This document shows positions 50,886-61,463 of a DNA stretch of 64,000 nt, piece by piece. The position numbers and the translations under genes are program-made. Within the stretch, counting starts at the first letter, position 1, and each line of letters begins with the position of its first letter. Origin of the DNA: Diplonema papillatum (taxonomy: Eukaryota; Euglenozoa; Diplonemea; Diplonemida; Diplonemidae); assembly GCA_030068145.1 (NCBI GenBank), contig JAPJBO010000861.1:1-64000 (forward strand), read 5' to 3'. A model generated the notes under the pieces. That model did no database searches. It worked only from the letters and a program-made list of their open reading frames with translations, and was not told the DNA's origin.

Positions 50886-50965
50886 AATACTCGAGGGGCT
50901 GCCTTGTGCTAATTTCGAAGGCTAGACAGGGAGAAACAATACGAATACGAAGCGTGGGTCTTTTT
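50886..50965 (-). repeat. Repeat A right-end fragment
   Basis: AATACTCGAGGGGCTGCCTT, then GGGAGAAACAATACGAATAC and GTGGGTCTTTTTCG. Confidence 0.8.
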
Positions 50966-50978
50966 CGTCATAACAATT

Positions 50979-51092
50979 ATTCGTAAACACGAAAGAGAAC
51001 GCTGGCAGCGTGTTTGGGAGAAGATTAGCCTACCGATCATATTCACTCACTATCACTCACTAACAGGCTAATCCTCCCCCGGCACGTACAAA
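50979..51092 (+). repeat. Dispersed repeat P, copy 3
   Basis: AAACACGAAAGAGAACGCTG to AACAGGCTAATCCTCCCCCG; sits between two repeat A fragments. Confidence 0.85.
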
Positions 51093-51110
51093 CGAACGCT
51101 GTCTTTGTTG

Positions 51111-51229
51111 CCCGCCGCTAAAACCCAGATGCACCTGTGTTTCGCGGGCCACGGCACGTTTTCCTCCTTTGAGATTTCGCAACTGGCAGCCTCCTCATGT
51201 TTTTACAACGCGGGTGCTCATACACCGTA
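51111..51229 (-). repeat. Repeat A left half, diverged
   Basis: Plus strand reads CCCGCCGCTAAAACCCAGAT, CACCTGTGTTTCGCGGGCC, TCCTCCTTTGAGATTTCGCA. Together with 50886-50965 it may be one repeat A split by repeat P. Confidence 0.7.
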
Positions 51230-51839
51230 GCAGAAGACTGACAACCGAAACAAACAGAGGAAAAGCAGAAGAATCACAATCAAAAGCAAGGTCCACTTGG
51301 GACCACCGACAAGCGTTCATCGCCGACAACACAAAAAAGAGACACCGTTACCTCTCCTTTCCTGGTGAAGTTGCCACGATGCCGCCCAATCGCTGTCCCA
51401 CGCCCGTTGTCAACGCCTCGCCTTGGGCAAACTGCACGCTTTCAAAAAGAATACGTGCGGGGGGTTTGTTTGTTTGTGATGGCGGCGAGAGGCAAGGCAC
51501 GGGCAGTGATCGCAGTGTCTGATGGGGCTTTCTTCGTGGAATCAATGGTAGTTGCAAGTTAAATGAGGAGATGCTCGAGGAGGCCGTAAGTTGCAAAAAG
51601 AAACACAGGAAGACAGGAGCATGCAACTGCTGCGTACTCTCTGGGTAGCCTGCTAAGGCAGAGACGGAATTTTGCCACAGCACTTCGCTTCATAGTAATC
51701 ACAACGAGTATCATGCGCGTGGGGGGCCCAAGACTAAATTCAAAGCGAATTTCTTCTTGGTGTCGGTCGCGACACTTACAAACTTGGTTAGCCGTAGTTA
51801 AAGTGTATAATCATACCTACTACCCTCATACTAGCCTCA
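51230..51839. other. No supportable gene
   Basis: No gene or named repeat recognised. Confidence 0.5.
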
Positions 51840-51900
51840 ATGATCAACCGGAGACCCTAAAACACTGAACCTCTAAACCACAATAAACGCTAATAATCAC
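51840..51900 (+). promoter_or_regulatory. Conserved GGTCAC-CGGAGAC phrase, site before an ORF
   Basis: TGATCAACCGGAGACCCTAA, AACACTGAACCTCTAAACCA, CAATAAACGCTAATAATCAC, directly followed by ATG at 51902. Confidence 0.4.
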
Positions 51901-51901
51901 A

Positions 51902-52258
51902 ATGGTATCATGCGGAGTACGACTTTGTTCCAAGTGCCCTGAATGCCTGAAAGTTCAGTTGTGGACGCACGGGGGGAATCTCATTTCCTCGAGCCCATAC
52001 GTTAACTGCGATAGGTCTCCTGGGCTAGAAGCCTCTGTGTACATCTGTGGGGATCTGACTCAGTATGCCCTGCGTAGTAAAACCAGAATTGCCTGTTTTG
52101 TGTGGGGAAACGGCACATATCCTCTCTTTGCAATGTGGGCTCTTGTTTGCGTGTGTCTGGTGGCTATGCTCATACGATCGCACAATTTTCAACTCCCGAC
52201 TGGAGTCGAGTATTCTCTCCAAAGCCTGCCAAAAAGGAGCAAGCCCCCTGGAGGGTAG
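51902..52258 (+). CDS. Hypothetical small protein with one hydrophobic segment
   Basis: 118 codons starting right after the conserved phrase (ATCACAATGG). Cysteine-rich start (CGVRLCSKCPECLK) and one possible membrane segment, LFAMWALVCVCLVAMLI, near residue 78-94. Codon use is not GC-biased like the recognised genes, and no family is apparent, so it may be chance. Confidence 0.2.
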   Translation: MVSCGVRLCSKCPECLKVQLWTHGGNLISSSPYVNCDRSPGLEASVYICGDLTQYALRSKTRIACFVWGNGTYPLFAMWALVCVCLVAMLIRSHNFQLPTGVEYSLQSLPKRSKPPGG

Positions 52259-52337
52259 TCTGGCACTTGTTGCGTTGTAAAGCGGAAACGCACCACCAGC
52301 GAAAACAAAATCGGAGACCAGGCAACTTCTTTCTTTT

Positions 52338-52560
52338 TTACATATGCGCCAGCCTTGTCTTGCGGGTCTACCCCTACACGACGAATCACACAAACTCAAC
52401 AGGTCAAAAGTTCTGAGTGAGAAATCAACACACGGTGGTGTAAGCGAAGAACAAATCAGATTGTGTTTGCATTGTATTTGCCTCTCTACCTCTATATTTC
52501 CCGTTTTCCGTTTTCATATTTCTTCCCATCCATTCGGAGTCGAAGCAGCTTTTAAGAATC
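52338..52560 (+). repeat. Dispersed repeat B, copy 5
   Basis: Head shortened (ACATATGCGCCAGCCTTG), then GCGGGTCTACCCCTACACGA and GGTGGTGTAAGCGAAGAACA. It continues to CCATTCGGAGTCGAAGCAGC, showing the uninterrupted form of the site disrupted in copy 2. Confidence 0.9.
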
Positions 52561-53099
52561 AGCCGAGAAGGTGCAAACCACCTCCCGCGGGGAGAGGCAA
52601 CAGGCGATTTCAATTCAAGGCCGTCCAAATAATCCGCAATCACCCACCTGCCCTCTTTCCTACCCTTTCCAATTTCCCTCCGACTAAACCTAACTCTTCG
52701 AGGTTCTATTAGCATCTTCTTCTAAGCGGACTCGATGCTAGCATCAAACAACATGCACGAGAGGCGGTGCTCTGTCTAATTTTTAACTAGCCCCTTCCTC
52801 TCTCTTTGACGCTCCGACGGTGTGTTTTTGTTCTGCGCGTGATTTTTGAGTATCGAACTTCGATCCCTCATCGTCGGAGCGAATTCGGAAGCCTCCACAC
52901 GGCTTGCGAGGTCGGTACAGTTGCGGGCGGTGGGGGTGTCTTTGTATGGAAGGATGCCAATATGAGCCGGTCCATCTTCGGGGACTAGAGATGCACCTGA
53001 GAGACCGTGGTGGACCGTGATTCACCGTGATAAACAGCGGCAGGCACTTCGATGCAGTTTCAAGAGCTAGGGACGGACCGGCTCACAATAGGGGGGGGG
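52561..53099. other. No supportable gene
   Basis: Nothing recognised. A triplet of GTGGACCGTGATTCACCGTG-like words near 53005-53035. Confidence 0.5.
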
Positions 53100-53439
53100 T
53101 AGGGGGTACGACTCCCCGTGGGGAGGCTGTCCGGAAAACCTATTTTTGAGATTTCTTGACGTTTGGATGGCTATTCCAGGCACCAATCACCTGGAAATAC
53201 AGTTTGGATGTCTTGGAGAGGGTCCTTGAGGGCACCCCGCACTTTTCAGTACCTTTTCCGTCGTTTTTGAGGTGTTATGAGGGGTGCTGACGCAGCCGAC
53301 CCCCCCTCGGGGCGGCGGGCGCATTTCCATGCCGCTGGCTCGGTAAAGCTCAGGAACCCCCGTGGACACGCGTTCAAGGCCTCTGAACCGCCATAAGTCC
53401 TCTCCTGGGGCCTTCCGCGCCCCAGAAACGGCGAGGAAC

Positions 53440-53600
53440 ACTTCCAAAATCACTGATAATACATCCAGGAACACGAGAAATGCCAGCGGAAACACTAAGA
53501 ATACACGTGGAAACACTAAAAATACACGCGGAAACACTAAAAATACAAGCGGAAACACCAAGAATGCACGCGGAACAGCTGAGATTGTACGCAGAAGTCC
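53440..53600 (+). repeat. GGAAACACTAAAAATACACG minisatellite
   Basis: About six 21-bp units in one arm of TIR-2. Related TTTTAGTGTATTTCTAGTGG words at 54860-55010 are in the opposite sense, extending the element's inverted symmetry. Confidence 0.85.
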
Positions 53601-54089
53601 CTAAAAAGCCTGTACTGTAGACTGTAGGCATTCCAGCCCCTTCCCTTTGCGGTCTTGCAGCTCAGCGGGCTGCTGGGTGCCGTCTGCAGCACTGCCGGCT
53701 GTGGTCTCATCTCAGAAGGCTTGCCAGTACAAAGGATCATTCTTTGGGCGGACAGAGTATTTTCCTCACCTTTACCAGTATCGTTGGGCAGGTGTGTGCT
53801 TCCAGCGCGCACTGGAACTTTCTGTGCAACTTACTGTGCAAAAAACCCCGCATGCCACCAAAGTACCTAGCCCAGTCCTATCTGGAGCGCTGGCCCGGCG
53901 AGCTACGAGGGCACAAACCTTTCCCCCCCCCCCTTTTTTTTTTTCCCCCGTCTCCTTTCCATTCTTGCATTTCAGGCCTGCATGCCCCATCAAAAGCAAT
54001 CGAAAAGAAAATAAACGAGCGTTCTACCACCTCGCGCGGTGTCACGGGATGTTTGGCAGCCGCTGCTAAACAAACATAACGTGGGCGGC

Positions 54090-54240
54090 GCCGAAGCTTT
54101 ACCAGCTTCGGCTGACACCATTTGCGCACTTAACCATGGTTAAGAAGACAACTGAAAGCATAGACACAAAGATAGCCCAAAGCATCTGCAGAATAACACG
54201 AAAAGCCTCTAGGCAAAAACCCGTTTTCACATTTCTTCAG
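54090..54240 (+). repeat. Dispersed repeat N, copy 3
   Basis: CGAAGCTTTACCAGCTTCGG to CTCTAGGCAAAAACCCGTTT, inside TIR-2. Confidence 0.75.
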
Positions 54241-55779
54241 CAGTCGTTCATGATGGTCTTTCGTGCCGTCGTACTCCTCTACCCACATATCATCGACAGT
54301 GTGTGTGGGTCGCCCGCCTGGGCTCACCTCTTCGTCCGAGTCATACTGGAGCTTTCTTACAGGGTTTGCTCCTGACGACTTAGGGGTCACACCCCGGTGT
54401 AGATCCTGGATACCTTCGTCTTCTTACGGTCTGTAGGTGTACTTCCGGGTCCCCGACTGTTCTTTCTTTCAGAAATGCGCATCGCAGGAGTGCTAGGCTT
54501 TTAGCACGTGGTGCTGGCGTGAGGGAGCAACTCAAACACCATGTGTTTTCCGCTGCACCCTGCACCCTCCACAAACACAGTCTCCTTGCCAACCCTCGTG
54601 CCACTTTTTGCAACCATATCCCCCCCCACGCCCGACGGGAAACTGTCCCATCCCATTCGCCTACCAACGCCTCGTACTCATCCCTTGTGGGCTTGCAGAA
54701 CACTCGCTTTCGTTGTGCCAGCCTTGCAAAAGAATGTCCCACCGGAACACAGGCAGCGCACGGCTCCGGACAACCGGGGCACGGGATAAGATGGGGTTTT
54801 ATCCATTTTTTCGTGAATTTACCTGCAAATGGGTTGTTTTCTAAGTTTTCCTAGTGTGTTCGCTTGTATTTCCAGTATTTTTGCGTCTATATCTGGTGGT
54901 CCGCTTGTATCTTAGTGATTTTGTGTGTATTTTTAGTGTATTTCTAGTGGTCTGGCTGTATTTTTAGTGTATTCTTAGTGGGTTTGGATGTATTCTTCGT
55001 GCTTTTGGACGTATTTCCTGGGGGTCCTGAGGTCGGGCCTGGGCCTGGGGTGGTATTTGGACCTTTCTGGTGTTCGGCACATGTCCATGGGGGCTTCTCA
55101 GGGCTGCCAAGCCCCCAGCAATGATGAAACCTGCCAAAACGCACCATCACGCGCCAGGACCGTCCGGCGGCGGGGGGGGGGGGTCTCTACCCCCCCCTCA
55201 TGCCCATATAGGTGCAACTACGTGCCGGGAGTCACCGCAAGTTCACTGAAGAGGCCCTAACATATGTCCAAAAGCTGTTTCGAGCTGGCAGGTAGCACAA
55301 AATAACAACCAAATGACAAAAATACGTAAAAATAGGTTTTCCGGACAGGTTCTACAGTGGGAGTCGTACCCCCTAGGGCTATGTAGGATGGAAACGTTGG
55401 AAACGTTTCCGTTTCCGTTTCCTTCTTTTTGGCGGTGGATGGAAACGCCGTTTCTTTTCAAAAGAAACGGCTGGTATGCCACTAGTATACTGGCTGAAGG
55501 TCCGACCGGAAATGTGTTCCGAACGGCGGACCCCGCAATCCAGTGGGAAACCATGGACAAGGAGGCTCCGAAAAGAGGGAGGAAAGAAGCATAAGAGTTG
55601 CGACCGCGTGGAGCAGACGCAACCACACGCATCCGGTTGTGATGACTTTGAGGTCTGCAGCTCTTTACACCAATGGCTGTTGTGGCGACGATGCTCTGTT
55701 ATGCGAGGCCGATGGCCAACGCGCTGAAGACGATGGGGAAAGCACGTCCGCTTCCAATAATAGACTCTACAGATACGAT

Positions 55780-57384
55780 CAGGGCTTACGCTCCGTTTTC
55801 GGTCTCAGAGAAAATACGTGTGGTCCACATGTGGATGTGTAAAGTTCGGGGGGAAAAAAACCTTTCCCTATGTGCGGCGGGCAAAAAAATAGCGCCACGG
55901 CTGTGCAACACTTGGCGGCCTTGGTCGTTGGTGGCACTCCTCGGCCGACCGAAAGCAAGACTTTTCTGAGCGGCTTTGGCAGATCGTGGTGTGACCTTGC
56001 GACGATGACTTCTGTGGCTTAAGCGCCAAGCCCCGAGGTGCGCCAAGCCTTGATGCTTTAGTTTGGGAAACGGTAGCCACTTGACCCTGGCAGTACCACC
56101 GAACACGTGAAGCTTGGCTCCCGTGGAGCAGGCTTTCCCTGGTACCGTGGTCGTGGGTGTCATTGGGTGAGGTGCGGTCAAACAGGGGGGGTGTGGTGAC
56201 ACGGGAAGCGGAAGATGGGACAAGAGGAAGGGCAGCGGGCGGTGGATGAGGTTCAGAAGCGACGGCCGAGTATCGGGACTCAGCAACCGCGAGTCATAAG
56301 CAATGAGGAGCGCGATGAGGCTGACGAGTATTGTGCAGACGCCGATTCACCCGGCACTTGAGATGCACGTCAACCTGACGTCTCTCCGGGGCGGGAACAT
56401 TGCCGGTCTCAACAAAAGCCGTAAATGACGAGCCAGCAGGCTTGCCATTTTTGGCCGCGAGCCGGCGAAGAAGGCCGGCGACAAGGTGAGCCGTACCGCA
56501 GGCTGGGCTCCGCAAAGCTGCAACACCGAATGGCAGTTTTCATTCTCAGACGTATTACCCGTCGGGATGGGAGCGCAAGCAGGCCCAATGGAAGCACGAA
56601 GGCAGGAGAGACGAACTGCGCAGAATGAGCGCAAGACGAGCACCAAGGGCAGACCAGGACGTTGGGATCGTGCAAAGTCGAAGAAGGAGTCCAAAAGCGA
56701 AGCAACATCACCTCATCCGACCGCACACAATTCTATGCAGCTTTAGGATCGGGATGGACCGTATAGTGTGGTACTCATTGCGAATGACTCCCTAATGCAA
56801 CAAGACATGGGGCAGCATCGCTTGGGGTAGCATCGTGATTTCGCGTCGCCCCTGCTGGATCACGACAGGTGAGTGGTGACACCTCCCCCGGGCAGGTGGG
56901 CCTGTGACCTTTGAGATCCCTGGAGTCCGGCATGTGTGCCGTTACGGGATACATGTCGGCGTCCTACTCGTGGGGGACCAAGGTAGGCACTCTCACACCT
57001 CAAACACAGGGCAAACCACCAACACAACGAGACGTTCTATCAACGCGTCGAGTGTCTGAGTGGTGAAGTAGCTCATCCGAGTGTCTGATGAACCCCCTTC
57101 GATTCGATGGTCGGCTTAGCTGACACGCCACCACTGGAGTCACCTGCCTGAGTCTTCTCCTGTCGGTCGAGCGGGCCTTTCCTGGGCCCCGTGTCCAACG
57201 CTGGACTTCCCTGCATGTGGACCTACCTGTGGGTCCACAGGTGGAAGCACATGTGGAGAAAAAAAAACCCCCACATGTGGATTTACATGTGGATCCACAT
57301 GTGGAATAACACGTGGAGAAAAAAAAACCGAAAAGAATTAACGTGTGGAAATCCACACGTTCCACACGTGGAGCGTAAGCCCTG
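55780..57384. mobile_element. Non-autonomous hAT element (hAT2) nested in TIR-1
   Basis: 1605 bp with perfect 15-bp inverted ends CAGGGCTTACGCTCC / GGAGCGTAAGCCCTG and an 8-bp target duplication GATACGAT (55772-55779 and 57385-57392). Copy 1 of TIR-1 keeps the empty site, CAGATACGATCGTTCAGG. The subterminal region near the right end is dense in CCACATGTGGA and ACGTGTGG palindromes, with a few at the left end, as hAT subterminal binding motifs often are. No transposase frame is recognised. Confidence 0.95.
56020..56150 (-). repeat. Segment shared with the 61.7-kb relic
   Basis: AGGTGCGCCAAGCCTTGATG, GGTAGCCACTTGACC and GTGAAGCTTGGCTCCCGTGG match 61770-61890. It lies inside hAT2, so either an older relic was captured or a hAT2-related piece lies at 61.7 kb. 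Confidence 0.7.
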
Positions 57385-58230
57385 GATACGATCGTTCAGC
57401 GCCACAGGCTACAAGACCGGGGTTTTTCGGCGGCGTAAGACAAAGAGGAAGTGCGATCAGCATCAGGAGGTGAGAAGGGCACACGTATGCCGGGGCAATG
57501 TTGAACCCGCCAGAAAAGCGATGGCCACGCAGTAACGTGTCCGTTAAACATCGCTTGCCACAGTGCACGACGACGGGTGGCAACCGTCACCGGAAGGGGC
57601 GCCATCGGGCGGTGTTGTCGGAGCATAGACAACGACAGCAGGAAGAACCACCAACAATGCAGAAGAGGACGGCAGATTCAAAAAGCCTCACTCACATGAG
57701 AACGTGGGTTGGAAGCAGCAGAAGACGAAGTGGTAGGCACAGAAGAGTGGAATCTGGTGTCAGAAAACATCCACATGTGACGACATTCTGCATCATTAGC
57801 TTGTGGTTACCTATTTGCTCGTGTCAGATCGCCGACGAAAGAAAGCGGTGAGCATCAGCGACTGCTCTGCACAAACGAGACCGCGACGACACACAAGAAG
57901 GGGCCGAGCCAAGTCGAAGAACAGCCCAGGAAGGGCCCTGAAGAGTCAGAGAGCCCGCCAGAAGACGGAGGAAGAGAAGTGCCCGCTGGTAGATCAAAAG
58001 AAGAAGGTGATCCCGCCCTCTGAAAGGAAAGCCAAAAATTGGCTGGAAACGGACACCCGACAGACACACAGAAGGACCCGCGAAGTGGTATCCTATAGGA
58101 ACCCTCAGCATGAGGAGCCTTCCGGCGTTTCTTTTAAAAGAAACGGAAACGTTTCCGTTTCCGTTTCCGTTTCCGTTTCCTTATTTCGAAAAAACTAAAA
58201 GAAACGGCGTTTCCATCCAACTTAGCCATA

Positions 58231-58882
58231 GGGGGGGGACCCGGGGAGGGTGTTTGGGCAGAACTATTTTGGATGTGCGCCATGGGCTGCTGTGGATTTT
58301 CACCACCAGCTGGAGCGGGATCTCGACCTGAGGTCATCCTGAGGCGGATATAGTACCCTCCACACCTACGCGGTATGTGACGTCTACGTACGTACGTGTT
58401 TCCACCACATCCCTCCGAAAGCCCCTTACACGGTGAGGCCGTGTAAGGGGCCGTGTAGGGTGCTACCGACGTGGGTGGATATTCTATGTGCATGCCATCC
58501 TCATCAGGTGCTGCAGGAAGTGGGTGGGTATCCTTCCTGAGGTCGTTCTGGAGATTGGTATCTACGTATCTACGTTCTGAGCATAGAATTTCGCGCTAGC
58601 GTTTAGAGGACCTATATTGATTACAGGCGGCGTATCCTTCTTTCTGCCCAAACCCCTCCCTGACAAACCAGACTCACACCGCAGTCCTGTCTGCAGACAC
58701 TCAGGTTCCGCGCTGATGATGGTCCGCCTTATGCGTCCGTGGCTTAAAGGACCGAAACACGGCGCAGACGGGACTAGTGCGGTGTTGAGCACATACCCAT
58801 TCCAAGCACGTTCTTGCAATCCCCCCGCTTGGCATCGTCTCGTGTTTGAAGACGTTTTCCCGCCTTCTTCCTCTACCGCCTT
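58231..58882. other. No supportable gene
   Basis: Holds CTGTCTGCAGACACTCAGGT with GATGATGGTCCGCCTTATGC (58695-58735), which recurs near 14450-14510. No gene recognised. Confidence 0.5.
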
Positions 58883-59098
58883 TTTTTTGTATAAGCACCT
58901 GCTTTGTAGGAAATGCTTCAGGAGACTGCCAGTTGCGATAGATCAAAGGAGAGGTAAATGTGCTGTAGCCCACACGAAACACAGGTAAATCTGGGTTTAG
59001 TGGCGGGCGTAACAAAAAGGACCCACTTTGTAGTTGTATTGTTTTCTCCCCCTCCAGCCTCCTTCGAAATGAGCACAAGGCAGTTCCTCAAGTATTTC
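58883..59098 (+). repeat. Dispersed repeat A, copy 8
   Basis: TATAAGCACCTGCTTTGTAG to CAGTTCCTCAAGTATTT; AAGCGTTCAAC is shortened. Confidence 0.9.
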
Positions 59099-59724
59099 CC
59101 CCGCTCACACAACTCCCACGGGTCAGCCGGGCCCGGGGAACCCCGAAAAAGAAAGAAAAAGTGCCAACCCCAAACAACTTCCGCCGGTAGAGTAAACCTG
59201 CCCCAAGAAATCTAACTGCGCCTTCCGGGGGGCGAAATACCGGTCTTCCAAAGCTCTGTAACGCTTAACTCTCAGAATCCCCATCTCCAAAGCCCCGTGG
59301 GTGTGCGGATCTAGTGGCGGGATTCCTTTTCCCCCTCCGAAACGAAAAGGAAAAGCCGAGACTCCCGCAGGCAGTAAAATGTCCGAAGCGCAAATATTGA
59401 GCAACCGTGTTTCGGGCGAGGCATCCCACACGCCAAATCGAAACGAAAAGTGAACACTTCGGGAATCACAGCAGTTGAACGTCGAAGCGCAGACGATCAT
59501 CAACCCACCCAAAACTCAAGCAAACCCTGATGAGACGCTGATGGCTCAGACACGGTTGCAGGGTTCTTCCCGAGACGGATTCGCCTGTGCTCTAGCAGCA
59601 TGGGGAGTCCTGGCTATTACGAACTACGAACAGCCGCCTGGCGAACCCAGTGTGTCGGTGGCTTAAAGGACTGACACACGGTGCAGATGGGACCAGTGCG
59701 GTGTCTTCCTCCCTTCTCAGCAGT
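59099..59724. other. No supportable gene
   Basis: Nothing recognised beyond short words shared with 14.4, 18.9 and 58.7 kb. Confidence 0.5.
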
Positions 59725-59754
59725 GATCGTTGTGTCGGTCGTACGAGTGTTTCT

Positions 59755-60175
59755 TAACTGGCCAAAGTGAGAGTATGTGTATGAGTGTACCGAACGAGTG
59801 TGTGTCAGTGCAAAACACAGGGATAGCCATGCGTACTACTACCCAGATGACGGAGATCATCAGGAACTTCTTTAGCCCACCCTCTGTTTCTCAGAATCAG
59901 AGTTCTCTCCCAACCGTGTTGGGGGACGCGCAATCCGACTTCACGACGGAATGATAATCCGACACGAGCGGCAGCCTTCTTCAAGCCTGCATCCCAGGAG
60001 TTAGCACCGTGCGACAACCGGCGTCCACTTACCCTGTGGCTACCGTTCGTATACTCTGCCCAAGCCCTATTTATCTCGGTGGACGAAATTTTGTGGGCAT
60101 GGGCAGATTGAGTGTGTTAGTGTAGCGAACGAGTGTGTGTGACAGTGCAAAACACAGGACAGCCATGTGTACTAC
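59755..60175 (+). repeat. Direct repeat pair
   Basis: CGAACGAGTGTGTGTCAGTG, CAAAACACAGGGATAGCCAT (59790-59850) recurs with small changes at 60127-60175. Confidence 0.75.
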
Positions 60176-60568
60176 CCCTCAGTGGGCCGGTGCTTCGGAT
60201 CGCCCGGGTGTCTACCGTGGGGCAAACCAGCTCGCAAGCATGGGAGGGCCGCTCGGGCAAAGACCGAGCCTCCCCGAGAATCACGATACATTGGCCGTTC
60301 TACTTGCCTTTTCTCTCGGCATTACAGAACATGCGAGAAGGAAGGAGTGTATCGCCTGAGGACTCAGAAGGGTACTCATTAGGAAAATGTCAAAGCAAGG
60401 AGTAGAATGCTTCATGTTTTGCCGCTAGACCAGCCCTTCTCTGACCTTTCTCCCCGTAGACAGATCAAGACCCCGAATCAAGCTAGCTCTAAAGAAGGTC
60501 GAACCACCAGGCTATCCCGGAAGCCCCCCGGGTTCGCGGGGAGTCAGAACGGGTCTGAGGCGTCGAAG

Positions 60569-60599
60569 CACGTTAGCGTCGTTGACAGACGCTAACGTG
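60569..60599. other. Perfect 12-bp hairpin
   Basis: CACGTTAGCGTC, loop GTTGACA, GACGCTAACGTG. It stands alone, with no following T run, so I do not call it a terminator. Confidence 0.8.
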
Positions 60600-60795
60600 G
60601 GAAGGGTCTGGCGTTTTTGACGGGTTTCCCCTCCAGAAGATCCACACAGTGAATCCCGCCGCTGGAGGTTGCCGCACGGAAGCGGTGGGCATCTAGCGGG
60701 CAGATGGGGACATTTATGACCAGTCACCAACCAGAAAAGTCCTGGCTTGCGGCACTGTACGAAAAGGACACCTACACGCAGGGAACGAACTGCGA

Positions 60796-61077
60796 TTGCG
60801 CCTGCCGATGGACAGTCAGCCGAGCGACAGCATCAAAGAGTCGATTACATCGAGCCCGAACACGAAACGAAAGGAGGGTCTCGTTGAAGCTCTGAACGCC
60901 AGCGCAACTGCTCTGCGAGAATACGTCGTGAGGATGCAGCACGAAGGCCGAGCTCACCGAACAAGAAACAGAAAAAAAAGAAACAGTCTAATACAACGAG
61001 ACGACGGAGTTCTTTCTCCCCTCAAACGACCAGTGCATTTAGTTGGCCGTCAGCTAAAGCAATGGAGGCAACTGTAG
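60796..61077 (+). CDS. Hypothetical small protein, possible fragment
   Basis: 93 codons, polar and helical (KRKEGLVEALNASATALREY, MQHEGRAHRTRNRKKRN). The upstream overlapping frame also reads protein-like text (EKSWLAALYEKDTYTQGTN) in another phase. No family recognised; could be a decayed gene. Confidence 0.2.
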   Translation: MRLPMDSQPSDSIKESITSSPNTKRKEGLVEALNASATALREYVVRMQHEGRAHRTRNRKKRNSLIQRDDGVLSPLKRPVHLVGRQLKQWRQL

Positions 61078-61132
61078 CACAGCATCAAGGGTTTTGAATC
61101 CGGGTGTTTGAAACAGCGAACGACAAACAAAT

Positions 61133-61345
61133 ACGACAAACACGAAGGAATGTACTTGGTGTCGGTCACAAACAGTCCCAGAAATGGCTAGCCATAACCC
61201 ATAACGAAAGCGTGCACTAAATATACAACCCGTAACCACAGCCCTTTCTTGCTCTAAGAGAACCCATTCATGAACGGTCACACGGAGACCCTAAAACCCC
61301 GGAATTTCAAGCGAACTTTAACTCTAAATAAACGATGATATCAAC
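61133..61345 (+). repeat. TIR-3 internal fragment with conserved phrase
   Basis: Near-identical to 63212-63405, from GAAGGAATGTACTTGGTGTC to GGTCACACGGAGACCCTAAA and GCGAACTTTAACTCTAAA. A partial relative of the TIR-3 element. Confidence 0.85.
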
Positions 61346-61463
61346 GCTACGCATTTCCCCCTCACGCACACAACCAAACGACTGCGCACGCACTATCCCA
61401 GCGGGTCGAAGCAATCCGAATACCTGACACGTATCCTGTCGCTAAATCAAAAAATTCACCGGC

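Larger units (their letters stand above)
53102..55373. mobile_element. TA-flanked element TIR-2
   Basis: 2272 bp. The left end GGGGGTACGACTCCC plus CTGTCCGGAAAACCTATTTT is inverse to the right end AAAATAGGTTTTCCGGACAG plus GGGAGTCGTACCCCC. TA is on both sides (53100-53101, 55374-55375). The interior includes a 21-bp minisatellite (GGAAACACTAAAAATACACG) at about 53440-53600 and a reversed, degenerate version near 54860-55010. It also has a repeat N copy. No transposase recognised. Confidence 0.85.
55376..58228. mobile_element. TA-flanked element TIR-1, copy 2, with a nested hAT
   Basis: Left GGGCTATGTAGGATGGAAAC, right GTTTCCATCCAACTTAGCCA. TA at 55374-55375 (shared with TIR-2) and 58229-58230. 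Removing the nested 1605-bp element and one 8-bp duplication leaves 1240 bp, collinear with copy 1. Hexamer GTTTCC runs at both ends. Confidence 0.9.

Noticed and set aside
60569-60599. Rho-independent-type terminator
   Set aside because: No T run after the stem, and the setting is eukaryotic.
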